Shown here piece by piece: positions 45,841-57,134 of a stretch of 64,000 nucleotides of DNA. A program made the position numbers and the translations under genes. The notes under the pieces are model-generated. The model saw nothing but the letters and a program-made list of their open reading frames with translations. It was not told the DNA's origin and did no database searches. This stretch comes from Vesta saturnalis. Taxonomy: Eukaryota > Arthropoda > Insecta > Coleoptera > Lampyridae. The stretch lies in contig JARFJB010000821.1 in assembly GCA_036346205.1 (NCBI GenBank), positions 7,190,722-7,254,721 on the forward strand. Reading direction: 5' to 3'. The number at the start of each line of letters is the position of its first letter. The stretch's first letter is position 1.

Positions 45841-47177
45841 CTATTTTACTGTTTTGCTATGAATTTCAGTACATTTCCCAATCCGTTTTGGAGTTGTGTA
45901 GCCTAGGTGCGAGCGTTTTTCTATCATGGATATGCCAATGATTGCTATAATAGGCGAATGATCAGATGACAAATCGTGGCTAGGTACAATTTCTGTGTAG
46001 ATAGGATTTAATCCGTTGATAACGATCAAGTCTAGCAGATCAGGCATTTTACTCTGGTCAGTTGGCTCGTATGTTGGCATATCAGTTGAGAGGAACAAAT
46101 ATTTATTATCGTCAATAGTTTTGAGGAGTTCTCTACCTGTAGTAGTTATAAGTCGGGATTCCGACCTAGTGTGGTTGCTGTTGTAATCTCCCCCGGATAG
46201 GAATTTTGGTCCTAGTGTTTGAACGTATTCTGTAAAGGCGGTGTTTTTAATATTATGCGGTGGCGGGCAGTACACAGCCGACAGAGTCAATTGGTATGAT
46301 ACGAGTTTTTACTTTTACCGTTGTAACCTGTAAATAATAATCATTTCGATATTTTAATTCTTCGTGTGTGGAATTGAACATTTAACAAGGACAGCTGTAC
46401 CTTCATGTGCAGTACCATCAGGATGATTAGTAGAATATGTTTCTTAAAGTTTCTTTGTGTGAAGTGTGTTTCGCTTACTAAAAGTACATCTATTTGATTC
46501 TGCTGTAAAAATAGTATTATTTCTTCTTTGTGCTGCACTAGTCCATTGGCATTTCATTGTGCTACTCTTATAAATTTACCCATTAGTTAACTAATTTGCT
46601 TATTAATGTTATGAGCATGTTCATCACCACGCTATTTTGTTGAATTAACTAGTTGAACATAGCCTTGAATTCATTTAAGAACTGCGATAGTGTGTTGTGC
46701 GCTTCATCTGTTGTTCCTCTGGTGGTAGGTGAGAAATTGTTGACTACATTTGCATAACTCCGATTTGAATCTCGGAAGTTAGTTGGGACTAGATTTACAG
46801 TATATCATTATTAGTATCTGAAACTGTTCGTGTCGTATTAACTTTTGATGAAGTATTTTTATGAAGAAGTTTGTGATATTGTTTGCCATCGCGAGATAGT
46901 TTATTACTCCTTGAACAAATATTGGAGGTGGTTTGCTTACTCTTTCTGTAGGGTTATTTTGGGTAGATTGAGGGCTGTTTTCGACAGTTAGGGGGATGTA
47001 CTTATTTTTTGTTGTGATCACGTGTTCGTTTGTATTCCTGATTACCTTTTTGTGTTTGGTACCTTTTACTTGCTGCCATGAAATATCTGCGTTCTGGTCC
47101 ATTAATTCTTGACCATCATCACTGGTTGATGACAATCTTACTAATTGCTGACGTTCGAAATTTGGTGGAATTTGCAT
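45841..47177 (-). pseudogene. Jockey-type LINE, gag plus endonuclease, RT missing
   Basis: The minus strand encodes an ORF1 start (47177: MQIPPNFERQQLVRLSSTS). It continues to the gag-like KPPPIFVQGVINYLAMANN, which is typical of Jockey-clade ORF1. ORF1 is internally shortened. Its C-terminal SYANVVNNFSP lies near 46750. ORF2 begins at about 46580 with MGKFIRVAQ, then a stop where Trp is expected, then NANGL. Endonuclease motifs follow: QIDVLLVSETHFT, YCPPPHN, FLSGGDYNSN, LLDLIVINGL and LSSDHSPI. The reading frame shifts near 46300. The element breaks off at about 45841 against the minisatellite, with no reverse transcriptase. This is the apurinic-type endonuclease that nicks the target for reverse transcription. 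Confidence 0.85.
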
Positions 47178-47640
47178 GTGCGAATCATTGGGCGTTATCT
47201 AATGAGGTATCGCACCATGTTACAATATTGGTTGGGGTTGTACTAGGAAATGTGAGTTTTGCATTACCGGTGGAAAGTTGGTATATTAATTAATTGACGT
47301 TGTAAATAAATACTTGTTTGAGGTTCCATTTCCACATTTGTTGTTCGCTATCACTATTTAATCATTTTAGAATTTAATATTCACATTTTAAATACTCAAG
47401 TTTATCAGCTTTTGTGTTCCGAGGCGCGTTGGATACCATCATTTGATTAAATTTTCTCTTTGATTATGACATTTTCCACTGTTAGCCTTCGATCGATAGA
47501 GGATGTTCTGATTTGTCATGTTCAAGGCAGTTTAATAATATTTAATTTATTAAGGATCTAGTTATTCTTTAATATAATTAGATAGTTGGATTTATGATCA
47601 ATTTGTTGTATCATCTCAAGCAACTCGTGTAGATATTACC
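47178..47640. other. LINE 5' flank and PLE edge, no gene
   Basis: Probably the LINE 5' untranslated region and host flank. No promoter motif is convincing. Confidence 0.4.
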
Positions 47641-47645
47641 AATTT

Positions 47646-47690
47646 ATGAGGACGATAACTGTAATTGTTATCGAAACGTATACATTTATG
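47646..47690 (+). ncRNA. Hammerhead-ribozyme-like core in PLE fragment
   Basis: ATGAGGA, then a stem CGATAAC/GTTATCG of 7 bp closing a 7-nt loop, then AAACG. Relative to the consensus CUGANGA only the first C is changed (A). PLE terminal sequence (inverted ACTTAGCTTTTGGG block) follows to about 47765. The compensated stem differs from the other copies (loop TGTAATT), showing the fold rather than the sequence is kept. Confidence 0.5.
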
Positions 47691-47769
47691 TAAAATATAA
47701 ATAGAAAAATGTACCATTTAAAAAACCCAAAAGCTAAGTATTTTAATTATTGCCAGAAAATATTTATCC

Positions 47770-49148
47770 AATACTAATTGTAAGTTGGTATCTAATTGAA
47801 ATTCAAGATCCCCTTACGCACCTTCGTTAGCGTTCCTGAGTGCTTTACCACTTAAGGATAAACTTAGCCTGTACAGGACCATAATTGTTAAAAAATTATT
47901 TTTTTTATTGCAATTCTATTTGTCATACATTCAAATCCCCTATAATTATTTATATTATGATTAAATTAGTTTAAAATGCGTAAATTGGTTACTGGACTCA
48001 TTCGTGTTAGTATATTTATTTAATTGATACATTTCTTCAAATGTATTCATAAGCATAATATATTCCTGCATATAAACATGAAATTTTCGAAGCTGGAAGC
48101 AACAAAGTTAAAAAAAATACACTTAAAAATTAAAAAGAAACCCGTAACTTTTACGGCCAATGTAAAAATGTAATATTTTTACCTTTCGATTAAAAATCTT
48201 TTGTATATAGTATAACTTTTATGAGTACTCTACATATTTTCAAAATAAATAATCTTGAACCCAACACATCCGACTTTACGATCAAAATTCTCATAAATAA
48301 AAGCTATACGTGAACTATAAAATCCATGAAGGGATAAAATCCGAAAAGCAATCGCTTTTAAAGTTACACCATAAAACTCGTTAAATATTTCTACCCTTAT
48401 TATTGAGTTGGCTAAATTTTAATTTATGACCTATACATGGATTTGACTTTAATAACGTCGCAATGTGTTATCCCTTTTAGGAATGTATTTGTAATTCTTG
48501 TTACAATTGGAAATGTATTTTTGTTAACCATTGTGCCCTTATGCCGAACAGCGCCTTTATATTAACACAGTCTGCTTAAGTAATAAAATGTTAAGAATAA
48601 GGTTCATCCTTAATTTATGCTTTTGGTTTCCGTGGTGTATCTGTGTTACTTATTCTTATTATAAAAAAAAACCATTTTCTGATTATGATGTTTTGATGAA
48701 ATTACGGCAAATCAACTGTGATATCCGCGAAGTTCCCAAATCAATATCTTGAAAAGTGTAAGATAGATTTGTTCATTTCCGAATAATTAACTTATTCAAG
48801 AGATGCAAAATGTTTTTGGTAACAGGCCGGTGTTTCTAAATAGTGAAGTAAACTTACACTTTCCGTTTCTTTCAATTTTTATTGCTAACTTGGATAGTAC
48901 TTATTTTTATACTATCTAAAGTAATTTTATCTGTAACTAATTAGGCCATTTTTTATAAATAATGAAACAAGTTTGCAGATGTAAACTTTCACCATTACTA
49001 TACTTAATAAAAATACTTGTCTTTTGGGTTTTTTAAAGGTCGTATTTTTTTATTTATAATTAGTGAAGTTATCCGTTCTCAAAGTGAGTTTATTAAATAA
49101 TAGGAAATATGTTGTCTAAACTCACGAATAAAGTTATAGTTTATTAAT

Positions 49149-49150
<2 letters not shown>
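47770..49150. other. No gene supported
   Basis: The segment 49000-49060 carries the PLE-end block AAAATACTTGTCTTTTGGG without a ribozyme core. A 73-codon plus frame at 48531-48752 has no recognisable motif. Otherwise AT-rich. Confidence 0.5.

Positions 49151-49190
<40 letters not shown>
49151..49190. repeat. (TA)n at left end of DD41D element
   Basis: About 40 bp of TA directly touching the element terminus. Confidence 0.95.
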
Positions 49191-49191
<1 letters not shown>

Positions 49192-51584
49192 GGGGTGCCC
49201 ACGAGATCACTTTCCGGCTGCCATTTTTTTATGTATCTATCGATTTAAATGAAACTTGGCAGGGTTGTTACTCTAACCAAACGTCATTTTTAGGAAATTT
49301 GACAAGCATTTCCGACTTCCGGTTGCACCGGAAATGACCTTAACTTTTGATTTTAAATGACACCTGTATATTTTTGTTTTCGGATTCTGGAGGTCATTTT
49401 ACGGCCAATTGCGTAATATTTAAATCAATTTTTTTCCAAATGTAATTTTAAAATTGAATTTTATTTTCTCATCCAGAGTGCCATGACCATCTTAAAATCA
49501 TTCTACATACTTAACTCACTTCCAGAAAAATGCAAACTCACTTTTATCTTTGTTAACGTCTTTACTAGAACGTTCTAAACTTTATTTTTACCGTAGCTCA
49601 AAAAAATTAAATGGAAACATACCACTTTCATAAAACTACTAAATGCAGTATTTTAAAACGAATTTAATGACGTATAACACGTTTTGTCATTTTTACCCAT
49701 TTTCGATTTAAAACATTTTTATTTTTATATTTAAGTCTTACTCATTAATAAAATACACTTCCTATGTCACAGCACATCAGAGTTGCCATGAAAACAATAG
49801 GTGGCTAGGTTGTCATGGAAACAGTATGGTAAATTTAAAAGTTTGATAGGTAATAATAAAGGTTGTTGTTTATTAACATAAATCTAATATTTTACTTAAA
49901 AATTAAATTAAAGTTTGTACTTAGTTTAATTATAAAATTACAAAAATGTTTACCAAGAGTGAGCAGGTTGATATACTTATTATGTATGGACAATGTGCCA
50001 AAATGCAGCGGAAACCGAACGAGTTTATCGGCAAGAATATCCTGAGCTCTTCATCATCCTACAAGACAATACATTATCTACCTTATAAAAAAAATGCGCC
50101 AAGAACCAGATAATTTGCAACAACATTTTATTATTAATGAACAAACGGAAGAAAATGTAATAGCATATGTCATTCAAAACCCCACAGCATCCACAAGGGA
50201 AATTGCCTTTGAATTAGACATTGGCGCAGAATCAGCAAGAAAGATCTTGAAGAAAAATGGATACTAATCATTTAAGTACCAGCTTCACCAGCATTTGTAC
50301 GAGGGAGATTTTGTTAGAAGACTGGAATATTGCAACTGGTTCTTGAAACATAACGATGCCGATAATAGCCTAGCCAATTCTATTTCGTATTCTGACGAGT
50401 CGAGATTTACCAATAATGGAATGTTCAACCGGCAAAATACAAGATATTGGTCAACGATAAATGAACATCGAATGATGGAAGGTAATTTTCAAGAGATATT
50501 TGGAGTAAATGTATGGGCTGGAATAATTGGTACTCGTATTGTGGGACCGATTCTTTTCCAAGGGCATTTGAATGCAGAACGATATTTGGTTTTTTTACAA
50601 CATGAAATTGAAAATTTTTTGGAGGAATTACCGTTGGAAATAAATAATCAACAGCTTTATTATCAACAAGATGGTGCGCCGGATCACAATGCTATTGTTG
50701 TGAGAAATTGCTTAGAAGAACGATTTGGAGAACATGTTATCTCTACCCGTGGACCGATCCGGTGGCCTCCTCGTTCGCCTGACCTTACACCTCTTGACTT
50801 TTTTTTGTGGGGCCATATAAATGAGATTGTTTACCGCACAACGCCAACAACACTTAACATCTTAGAAAACCGTATACGAGCGGCATTTGTTAGCATTACC
50901 CCCGACATGCTTAGGAATGTCGTAGAAAGCAACGTTTTTCGTATTAGGAAATGTCAAGAGGTGGAAGGGCAGCACTTTGGAAATTTAATTGGTGGTTAAA
51001 AGGTCCAAAATTTATAATCTAATACCTATTGTTAATGTTACATTATTGTTAATTTTATTAATTTTTTTAAATTATTTTTAATACTGTTTAAAATTATTAC
51101 ACTTTGTTTGTTTTAAAATAAATTTTGTTCAATCGTTGACTGAAAAAATTGGGAAAATACGCAAAGCAATGCATTAAAATTGTGCTGCTTTAAAAACAAC
51201 TCTCATACGTAAAAAAGTTAACAAAGATAAAAGTGAGTTTGCATTTTTCTGGAAGTGAGTTAAATATGTAGAATGATTTTAAGATGGTCATGGCACTCTG
51301 GATGAGAAAATAAAATTCAATTTTAAAATTACATTTGGAAAAAAATCGATTTAAATATTACGCAATCGGCCGTAAAATGACCTCCAGAATCCGAAAAACA
51401 AAAATATACAGGGTGTCATTTAAAATCAAAGTTAAGGTCATTTCCGGTGAAACCGGAAGTCGGAAATGCTTGTCAAAAATTCCTAAAAATGACGTTTGGT
51501 TAGAGCAACAATCCTGCCAAGTTTCATTTAGATCGATAGATAAATTAAAAAATGGCAGCCGGAAAGTGATCTCGTGGGCATCCG

Positions 51585-51587
<3 letters not shown>
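49191..51587 (+). mobile_element. Complete DD41D mariner-type element, about 370-bp TIRs
   Basis: The left end (GGGGTGCCCACGAGATCACT, 49191-49556) and the right end (51217-51587) are near-identical in inverted orientation. Each holds an internal palindrome ACTTCCGGTT(G/T)CACCGGAA. Both ends abut (TA)n, consistent with insertion into a TA repeat, the target dinucleotide of Tc1/mariner elements. The single gene is at 49946-50999. Confidence 0.92.
49946..50999 (+). pseudogene. DD41D (rosa-like) transposase, copy 1
   Basis: The start MFTKSEQVDILIMYGQC is followed by a frameshift near 50003. Further lesions are another shift near 50043 and a TAA at about 50263-50265. From 50295 the frame is open for 234 codons. 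Catalytic residues are visible: SYSDESRFTNNG (Asp), LYYQQDGAPDHN (Asp) and SPDLTPLDFFLWG (Asp). Forty-one residues separate the last two Asp, which places it in the DD41D group of Tc1/mariner, known as rosa. The HTH part (PTASTREIAFELDIGAESAR) lies near 50180. The N-terminal lesions make it non-autonomous, though the catalytic core is open. Confidence 0.9.

Positions 51588-51652
<65 letters not shown>
51588..51652. repeat. (TA)n at right end of DD41D element
   Basis: About 65 bp of TA directly touching the right terminus. Confidence 0.95.
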
Positions 51653-51654
<2 letters not shown>

Positions 51655-53287
51655 AGAAGATGGTTAGAATGAGGCATAATAAAGGGGCTAGAGTTTATCG
51701 AGCTTAAATTCTTTATAGTATGCAAGTTTAAATAAAATTGATGAAGTATATAGTTCGTTTTGAAAGAAAAAATAGTATACGAGTGCAAAAATATGGTTTT
51801 GATGTAAAAAAAACAGGCTTTGTGGAGTACGCACAAGGTTGTTATATTCATAAAAGCAATAAGCTATACCAGTAGCATGTGAGAAAGGTCAACACGATTC
51901 ATATTAGTGAGTACGATTAGTTTCGTTTAACATGTTTAAGCAATTTCACATTTTAATCAATTAATTTAAGCATTTTAATCATATGACAGATATTGATCAC
52001 ATGAAGTACGATAATTCTAATATGTAGAACATGTATAGTAATAGGTACAATGCATAAACTCTATGAACTATAAAAAAGGGTTATGGTACGAACACAGTAT
52101 ATTAGTAATTCACAGACAAAGTGTTTAAAACGTGCATAAGAAGTGGTAGTGACTTAGAAACTTAACTAAGAACATGAACAACATTTGTGCAGTGTGATAT
52201 TTAATATATAATTACAAAATTGTATACAAAAATTGACAAAATTGTGTTAGCAATATGGAAATGTGAAATGACAAAATTATGAACTATTGAGTACAAATAA
52301 ATAGTAATTGCGTTAAAGACAGATATAAGAACACATTAGATGAACATTTCAAGTGATATAGACGTTAAAACGCAAGTTAAAAGTAGTTTATATTAAGTTA
52401 GGTTAAGTAATATATTTAAGAATTTTACAAATTTATAGTTTTTATAGGATAAGATAAGTTAAGAATAAATTATAAAAATATATAGTAGTAGGTTTCCCTC
52501 ATTTTCACAAGGAAATTAACAATAAATATATAATCTAAACATAAAATTAGAAAAGTTGGGTTAATTACCTAAAATATAGATATGAAAGTGGAAATTTTGT
52601 TAAAACTAAGTAAAATGGGTTGAAATCGATGTATTCTGATACAGTTTTTTATGTAGAATTTGAATATGTAATTAGTTTAGTTGGAAAATGTAAATTTTTT
52701 TAGATATTAGTAAATTTAGATTTTAAGTAGTCAAAATGTAAATCTTCGAAGCGAAATAGGTCTTGTGAGGTGTCCTTTTATGCGAAAAGTTGCCCTGATT
52801 CCAAATTTGTATTTAAAAAGCAAATGCGATTTGATTTAAAAAAGATATGGCATAATGTATGTTTTAATTAATTTAATAATGTTGTTTAGACCAATGAGAT
52901 GCTAGGATCTTTTGTGTGTAATGTAGAAAAAAAATTGAAAATTTGGTATCCAGGAGAAAAGTATAAAAGGAATTGCTCCTGATTTCTCACTCTCTTGCTT
53001 TTTGCTCTTGTTTCATTTCAATATCGTGTTTAAACATCGGGTGATGTGCATTTTTTTATGTCAATAAAATCCTTCAGTTATTTTGGATTTGATGTTTATT
53101 TTGTTGAAAGTGATGGAGATTATAAAATAAATTTAACTTCATAACGGCATCTAAAATAAAAGTGCAAGTAAACATAAAAATTTATATAAAATTAAAATAC
53201 AAGGTAAATTCGAAAAACTATTAAATATTTAAAACAACATTTAAGTACACAAATAAAATAAAGTGCTTGTCTGAAAGCACATTGAGC
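51653..53287. other. AT-rich interval; possible core promoter
   Basis: AGTATAAAAGG at about 52958-52968 looks like a TATA box and AATAAA occurs at about 53063-53068. The spacing would suit the R region of a terminal repeat or a promoter upstream of the gene candidate at 53288. No second terminal repeat was found. The rest shows nothing. Confidence 0.3.
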
Positions 53288-53775
53288 ATGAATCTATGGA
53301 ATATTAAGCAGCACCATTTTGAACAAGGCAGTATCATCGAAACATGGAAAGAAGTCTACGTCCAATGTTTTAATATGGAACAAGCTAACGTGACCATTAT
53401 TTGGAAATTGCAACAACACATGTGAGTTAAATTTTTCTATCGTAACCCTATTGCATTGATTATTTCTTTTGATGTCCTGTATTTATGTTGTTTTTTTGAT
53501 AATGTATAAATGTTTGTACGACAACATGTATCAATATATGAAAAGTCAGTGAACCGGTGTAATTATAAAAATAATAATTTTACTTAAACAAAATCAAAAT
53601 TGTACTCACTAATTTTAGATCCTTTGGTGAAATTTTTGACAGGCTGCATTTAATTCAGTTAGTAAGGACGCAACGTATGCGTAATTTGTGCAAATTTCAA
53701 CAAAGCCTGTTTCACATTGAAACTACTAATTACAAAATAGAATTTAGTTATTTATATGAATATTTCCAGGTGTAA
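53288..53775 (+). CDS. Two-exon gene candidate, intact
   Basis: ATG at 53288 opens exon 1 (53288-53421), which ends in a GTGAGT donor. Exon 2 (53619-53775) follows a TTTTAG acceptor, restores the reading phase and ends in TAA at 53773-53775. The donor-like GTGTAA at 53770 could instead extend the gene. The joined product is about 95 residues, including NIKQHHFEQGSIIETWKEVY, then SFGEIFDRLHLIQLVRTQRM and NYKIEFSYLYEYFQ. It is balanced, charged and non-repetitive, unlike its surroundings. I do not recognise the family. Confidence 0.45.
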
Positions 53776-53999
53776 AATAGAAATTTCTTTTGATTTAACG
53801 AAAAAGATTTTGATAAGATTTTCATTTTCTGTTTATAATTTAAAAGGATTAAAGTTTATTTATTTTATTTGCCAACTATAATTTAATAGCAATTGAACCC
53901 CTATCCCCAAGGAGATAACTGAGTTAGTTCGGAGCATTTTGAAGTAAATTACAAATTATATTGAACCCTATCCCCATTTAATAAATTAGTAAATATCAT

Positions 54000-54003
<4 letters not shown>

Positions 54004-54046
<43 letters not shown>
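54004..54046. repeat. (TA)n next to a shared 25-bp terminus
   Basis: (TA)n is followed by CGATACTCCAGTTCAACACTGTAAC (from 54048), identical to the sequence after the (TA)n tract at 58361-58441. Confidence 0.9.
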
Positions 54047-54049
<3 letters not shown>

Positions 54050-54457
54050 CGATACTCCAGTTCAACACTGTAACGACTAACAAAATTAGTTCTTTGGGAA
54101 TCTTCATTTGAATATTTTAATTAACTTTGAGTTAATGATATCTTTGTATCATTTCGATAGACCTAAATAAATTTTGAGATGCATTTTTTTTCGAATCTAA
54201 AAGTCTTTGTTAATTTTAAATTTAATTTAGAAAAGGAAATGGCTCTTCAAAAATTTTGATTAGAAGCTTATTTACAGAGGTATTTTAGATATTGTACAGT
54301 CTTACATTTGAATTATTTAAAATAATTTATTTTAACCAAATCAGTCAACCATTGATAAAATTGATGGTAGTTTTTTTATAGGCACATCTATTTAATGTTG
54401 TCAAGAGATTCTGGTTTGTTGTGCATCAGTTTCGTGTTTTTCACGTTTTTTATCATT

Positions 54458-55194
54458 ATGGAAAACTACACATTTGCTGAATTAGTAGATATGCATTTTC
54501 ATTATGGTGTTGCAAACGGAAACAGTAGTGAAGCCGGTCGTTTAAATCGACGACGTTTTGCTGATCGGCGGCATCTAAACCGTAAAATTTTCCAACGAAT
54601 TCATGCACGTTTAAGAAAGACTGGAGTTCTCAAGTTCCCTGCACCCTCTGGACAAATGAGGCTCAGGCGAATATTGCGTTTTTTAGAGCGCGTAGCAGAA
54701 AATCCATCCACCAGCTCTCGTGCCGTGGCTCACGATAATGGTGCTCGTCCCGTTTGGAGAGTTTTACATGAAGACCGACAACATCCGTTTAAAAACCAGA
54801 AAATTCAATCGCTAGATCAAACAGACTTTACACCTAGAACAGAATTTCGTCGCTGGTTTTTGGAGAGATCTGCAGTTATGCTTTCTTTTGATTCGGATGT
54901 GATGTTTTCGGACGAGGCATGTTTTACAAGGGATGGTATGTTCAACACACGCAACAGCTATATCCGGAGTCACAGGAACTCTCACGCTACCGTCGTACAT
55001 GGTCACCAACAACGGTTCTCTGTTAATGTCTGGGTAGCGATCATTTTTGACTAGACCTTTTTATTTTACCTCCCAACGTTACCGGTCAAGTTTATCTTGA
55101 ATTCATAACGAATTCTCTTTTGGAATTGCTGGAGGATATTTCCCAAGATAATCCGGAATGGGATGATATTCCAGCATGATTGCAGCACTATAAA
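54458..55194 (+). pseudogene. Mariner-type transposase, C-terminally truncated
   Basis: Starts MENYTFAELVDMHFHYGVAN. The HTH region follows (FQRIHARLRKTGVLKF, ENPSTSSRAVA). FSDEACFTRDGMFNTRNSY carries the first catalytic Asp, then QQRFSVNVWVAIIFD. A frameshift or stop at 55052 leads to ILPPNVTGQVYLEFI..LLELLEDI, after which the reading frame breaks up. The second and third catalytic blocks are missing. It is a separate lineage from the two DD41D copies, since its N-terminus shares no close similarity with theirs. Confidence 0.85.
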
Positions 55195-55259
55195 TAAAAT
55201 GCATATCTGTTAATTCAGCAGGTGTGAAACTGATGCACAACAAGCCAAAATGTCTTGAC

Positions 55260-56790
55260 AACAGTAAATAAATATAATAAAATACTTATCTTTTTTGGGA
55301 TTTTTTAATGGTGTACTTTAAATTATACAATCTAAACGTTTCGATAACACTTACAGTTATCTTCGTCAGTAGTAATGTTTGTTAAAAATTGTTAAAGGTG
55401 TAGTAAACAATTTTGTCAAATTTGAAAAATTCAAACATAAACATAAGCCTGCTATTAATATAACAGTTTGAGAAACGTATAAGCCAACTATAAAATTGTA
55501 GTAAAGAATAACTACGTCATTAAAATTAAATATTGTTAAACAGCCTCAAAGATGACAAACCAGAACACTCTCTACGACGAAAGCTAACAATGAAATTTGC
55601 CAGCCAAAAAACACCTTTAACAAAATTTAATCGAGTTATGATGTAAGTGTAAAGTTGTGAAAAACTTCAATTTTAAAATGATAGAAACATTCACAAATCC
55701 AAACATTACATCAAAAAATAACCCAGTTAAATCTAACAAAGAGATATCTTTATCAATAATTGGAAGTGTTATTAACAATGAAAAGCACAATGCAGAACGT
55801 TCTTTGTAATTTTTAATTTCAATTTAATTTCAACTACTTATGTTAAATTATAGTGCTGTGGAAATTTAACATATAATTGGTAAAGCATTTGCTTCAAGGT
55901 CTAGGAAAACACAGCAAAAACCTAGACATACCAAAAGTTGAAAACAAATTAAAATCAAGGCGTATCATTATGCTCTTTTTAATTATAAGATGCCAAAACC
56001 TATTTAAACGGAGATTTTCTTCTTGTCTATTAAAATTAATTATTCGGGTGTTTATATATTTCAATAGCTTCACGTTGCAAACGAACATAATAATGGATTT
56101 GTCTTGACAATATTTTCATATTGTCAAATTGAATGTCATGATTTAGATTATTCAGGGCATGGTCAGCCACAGCAGACCTCTCTGGTTGACCCAATCTTCA
56201 AAATCTCATATGTTCTTTGCGTCTTGTATCAAAGCTACGTTTTGTGGTCCCGATGTATACTTTTCCACATGAACAAGATAACTTATACACTCCGGAAGAT
56301 GATAAAGGGTTTGACACATCTTTAGGTGATCTTAAATGTTCTTTAATTTTTCTTGTAGGTTTAAAATAGTCCTAATGCCATATTTGATTAGGATTTTTCA
56401 ATTCTATTTGTAACATTAGCTATAAAAGGAAGAAAAGCAGTACCAACATTAAGAACTGGTTTTCTTTAAGGTTACGCCTAGAAGGTGTAATAACATTATT
56501 AATATCTGTAAGTGAATATCCATTATCTTGTAAGGATTTTCTTAAATATTTATATTCATCATTCAAAAATTCAGGGTCACAAATTCGTTTTGCTCGATCT
56601 ACTAAAGATTTAATTACACTAATTTTTTGACGTGGATGGTGGTTGGATAATTTATGAAGGTATCTATCAGTATGTGTCGGCTTTCTGTAAACCTTAAAAG
56701 ATAGTGAATTATTATTTTTAGATATTAATATGTCAAGAAATGGTAAACTTCCATTAGTTTCTATAAATATGGCTACAAAAAACTAACTGT
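55260..56790 (-). pseudogene. Penelope-like element, RT thumb, nuclease and 3' end
   Basis: Reading the minus strand from 56790: GSLPFLDILISKNNN, then HTDRYLHKLSNHHPR (RT C-terminal block), KRICDPEFLNDEYKYL, then SGVYKLSCSCGKVYIGTT (GIY-YIG nuclease core, about 56300-56240). After that come KEHMRF, ADHALNN and, near 56080-55960, NFNRQEENLRLNRFWHLI, the typical C-terminal end. A noncoding 3' part with a hammerhead-like core (55337-55369) follows. The catalytic RT palm is lost by 5' truncation, and several frames are needed to read it. This is the best-preserved PLE fragment here. Confidence 0.85.
55337..55369 (-). ncRNA. Hammerhead-ribozyme-like core, best preserved
   Basis: On the minus strand: CTGACGAA, stem GATAAC, loop TGTAAGT, stem GTTATC, then GAAACGTTT. 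It has the full CUGANGA and GAAA boxes, with an additional A before the stem. The AAACGUUU after the core is self-complementary, as expected for short-stem hammerheads that act as dimers. Penelope-like elements are known to carry such ribozymes in terminal repeats, and this core lies just 3' of a PLE coding end. Confidence 0.65.
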
Positions 56791-57134
56791 CAATATTATT
56801 TTGTTAAAATACATTATTTTAAGTAATACAAATGTAAGACTGTTAAATATCTAAAATATCTCTGAAAGAAAAATTTTTCAAGAGCCATTTCTTTTCTAAA
56901 TTAAATTTAAAATTAAAAAAGACTTTTAGATTTGAAAAAAAAATCTCTTTCCTTTATAGCAATAATTCCTTTATAGTAACCATTTCTTTATAAAGAATTA
57001 TTAATTATTTATTGAAATAAATATTAAACGTAACAAAAAAAACTTAGGCTTGTACAATGTTTTAACTGTAAATCATTAACTCTCCATTTGACGTAGAAAA
57101 TGATGAATCTCTGCATGCTGGAGCCAACTGTAAT
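56791..57134. other. No recognisable feature
   Basis: AT-rich DNA between the PLE fragment and the tyrosine recombinase. Confidence 0.45.

Noticed and set aside
52958..53110. Solo retrotransposon terminal repeat (TATA box plus AATAAA)
   Set aside because: Spacing is suggestive, but no second copy, target duplication or clear TG...CA ends were seen; kept only as a note.
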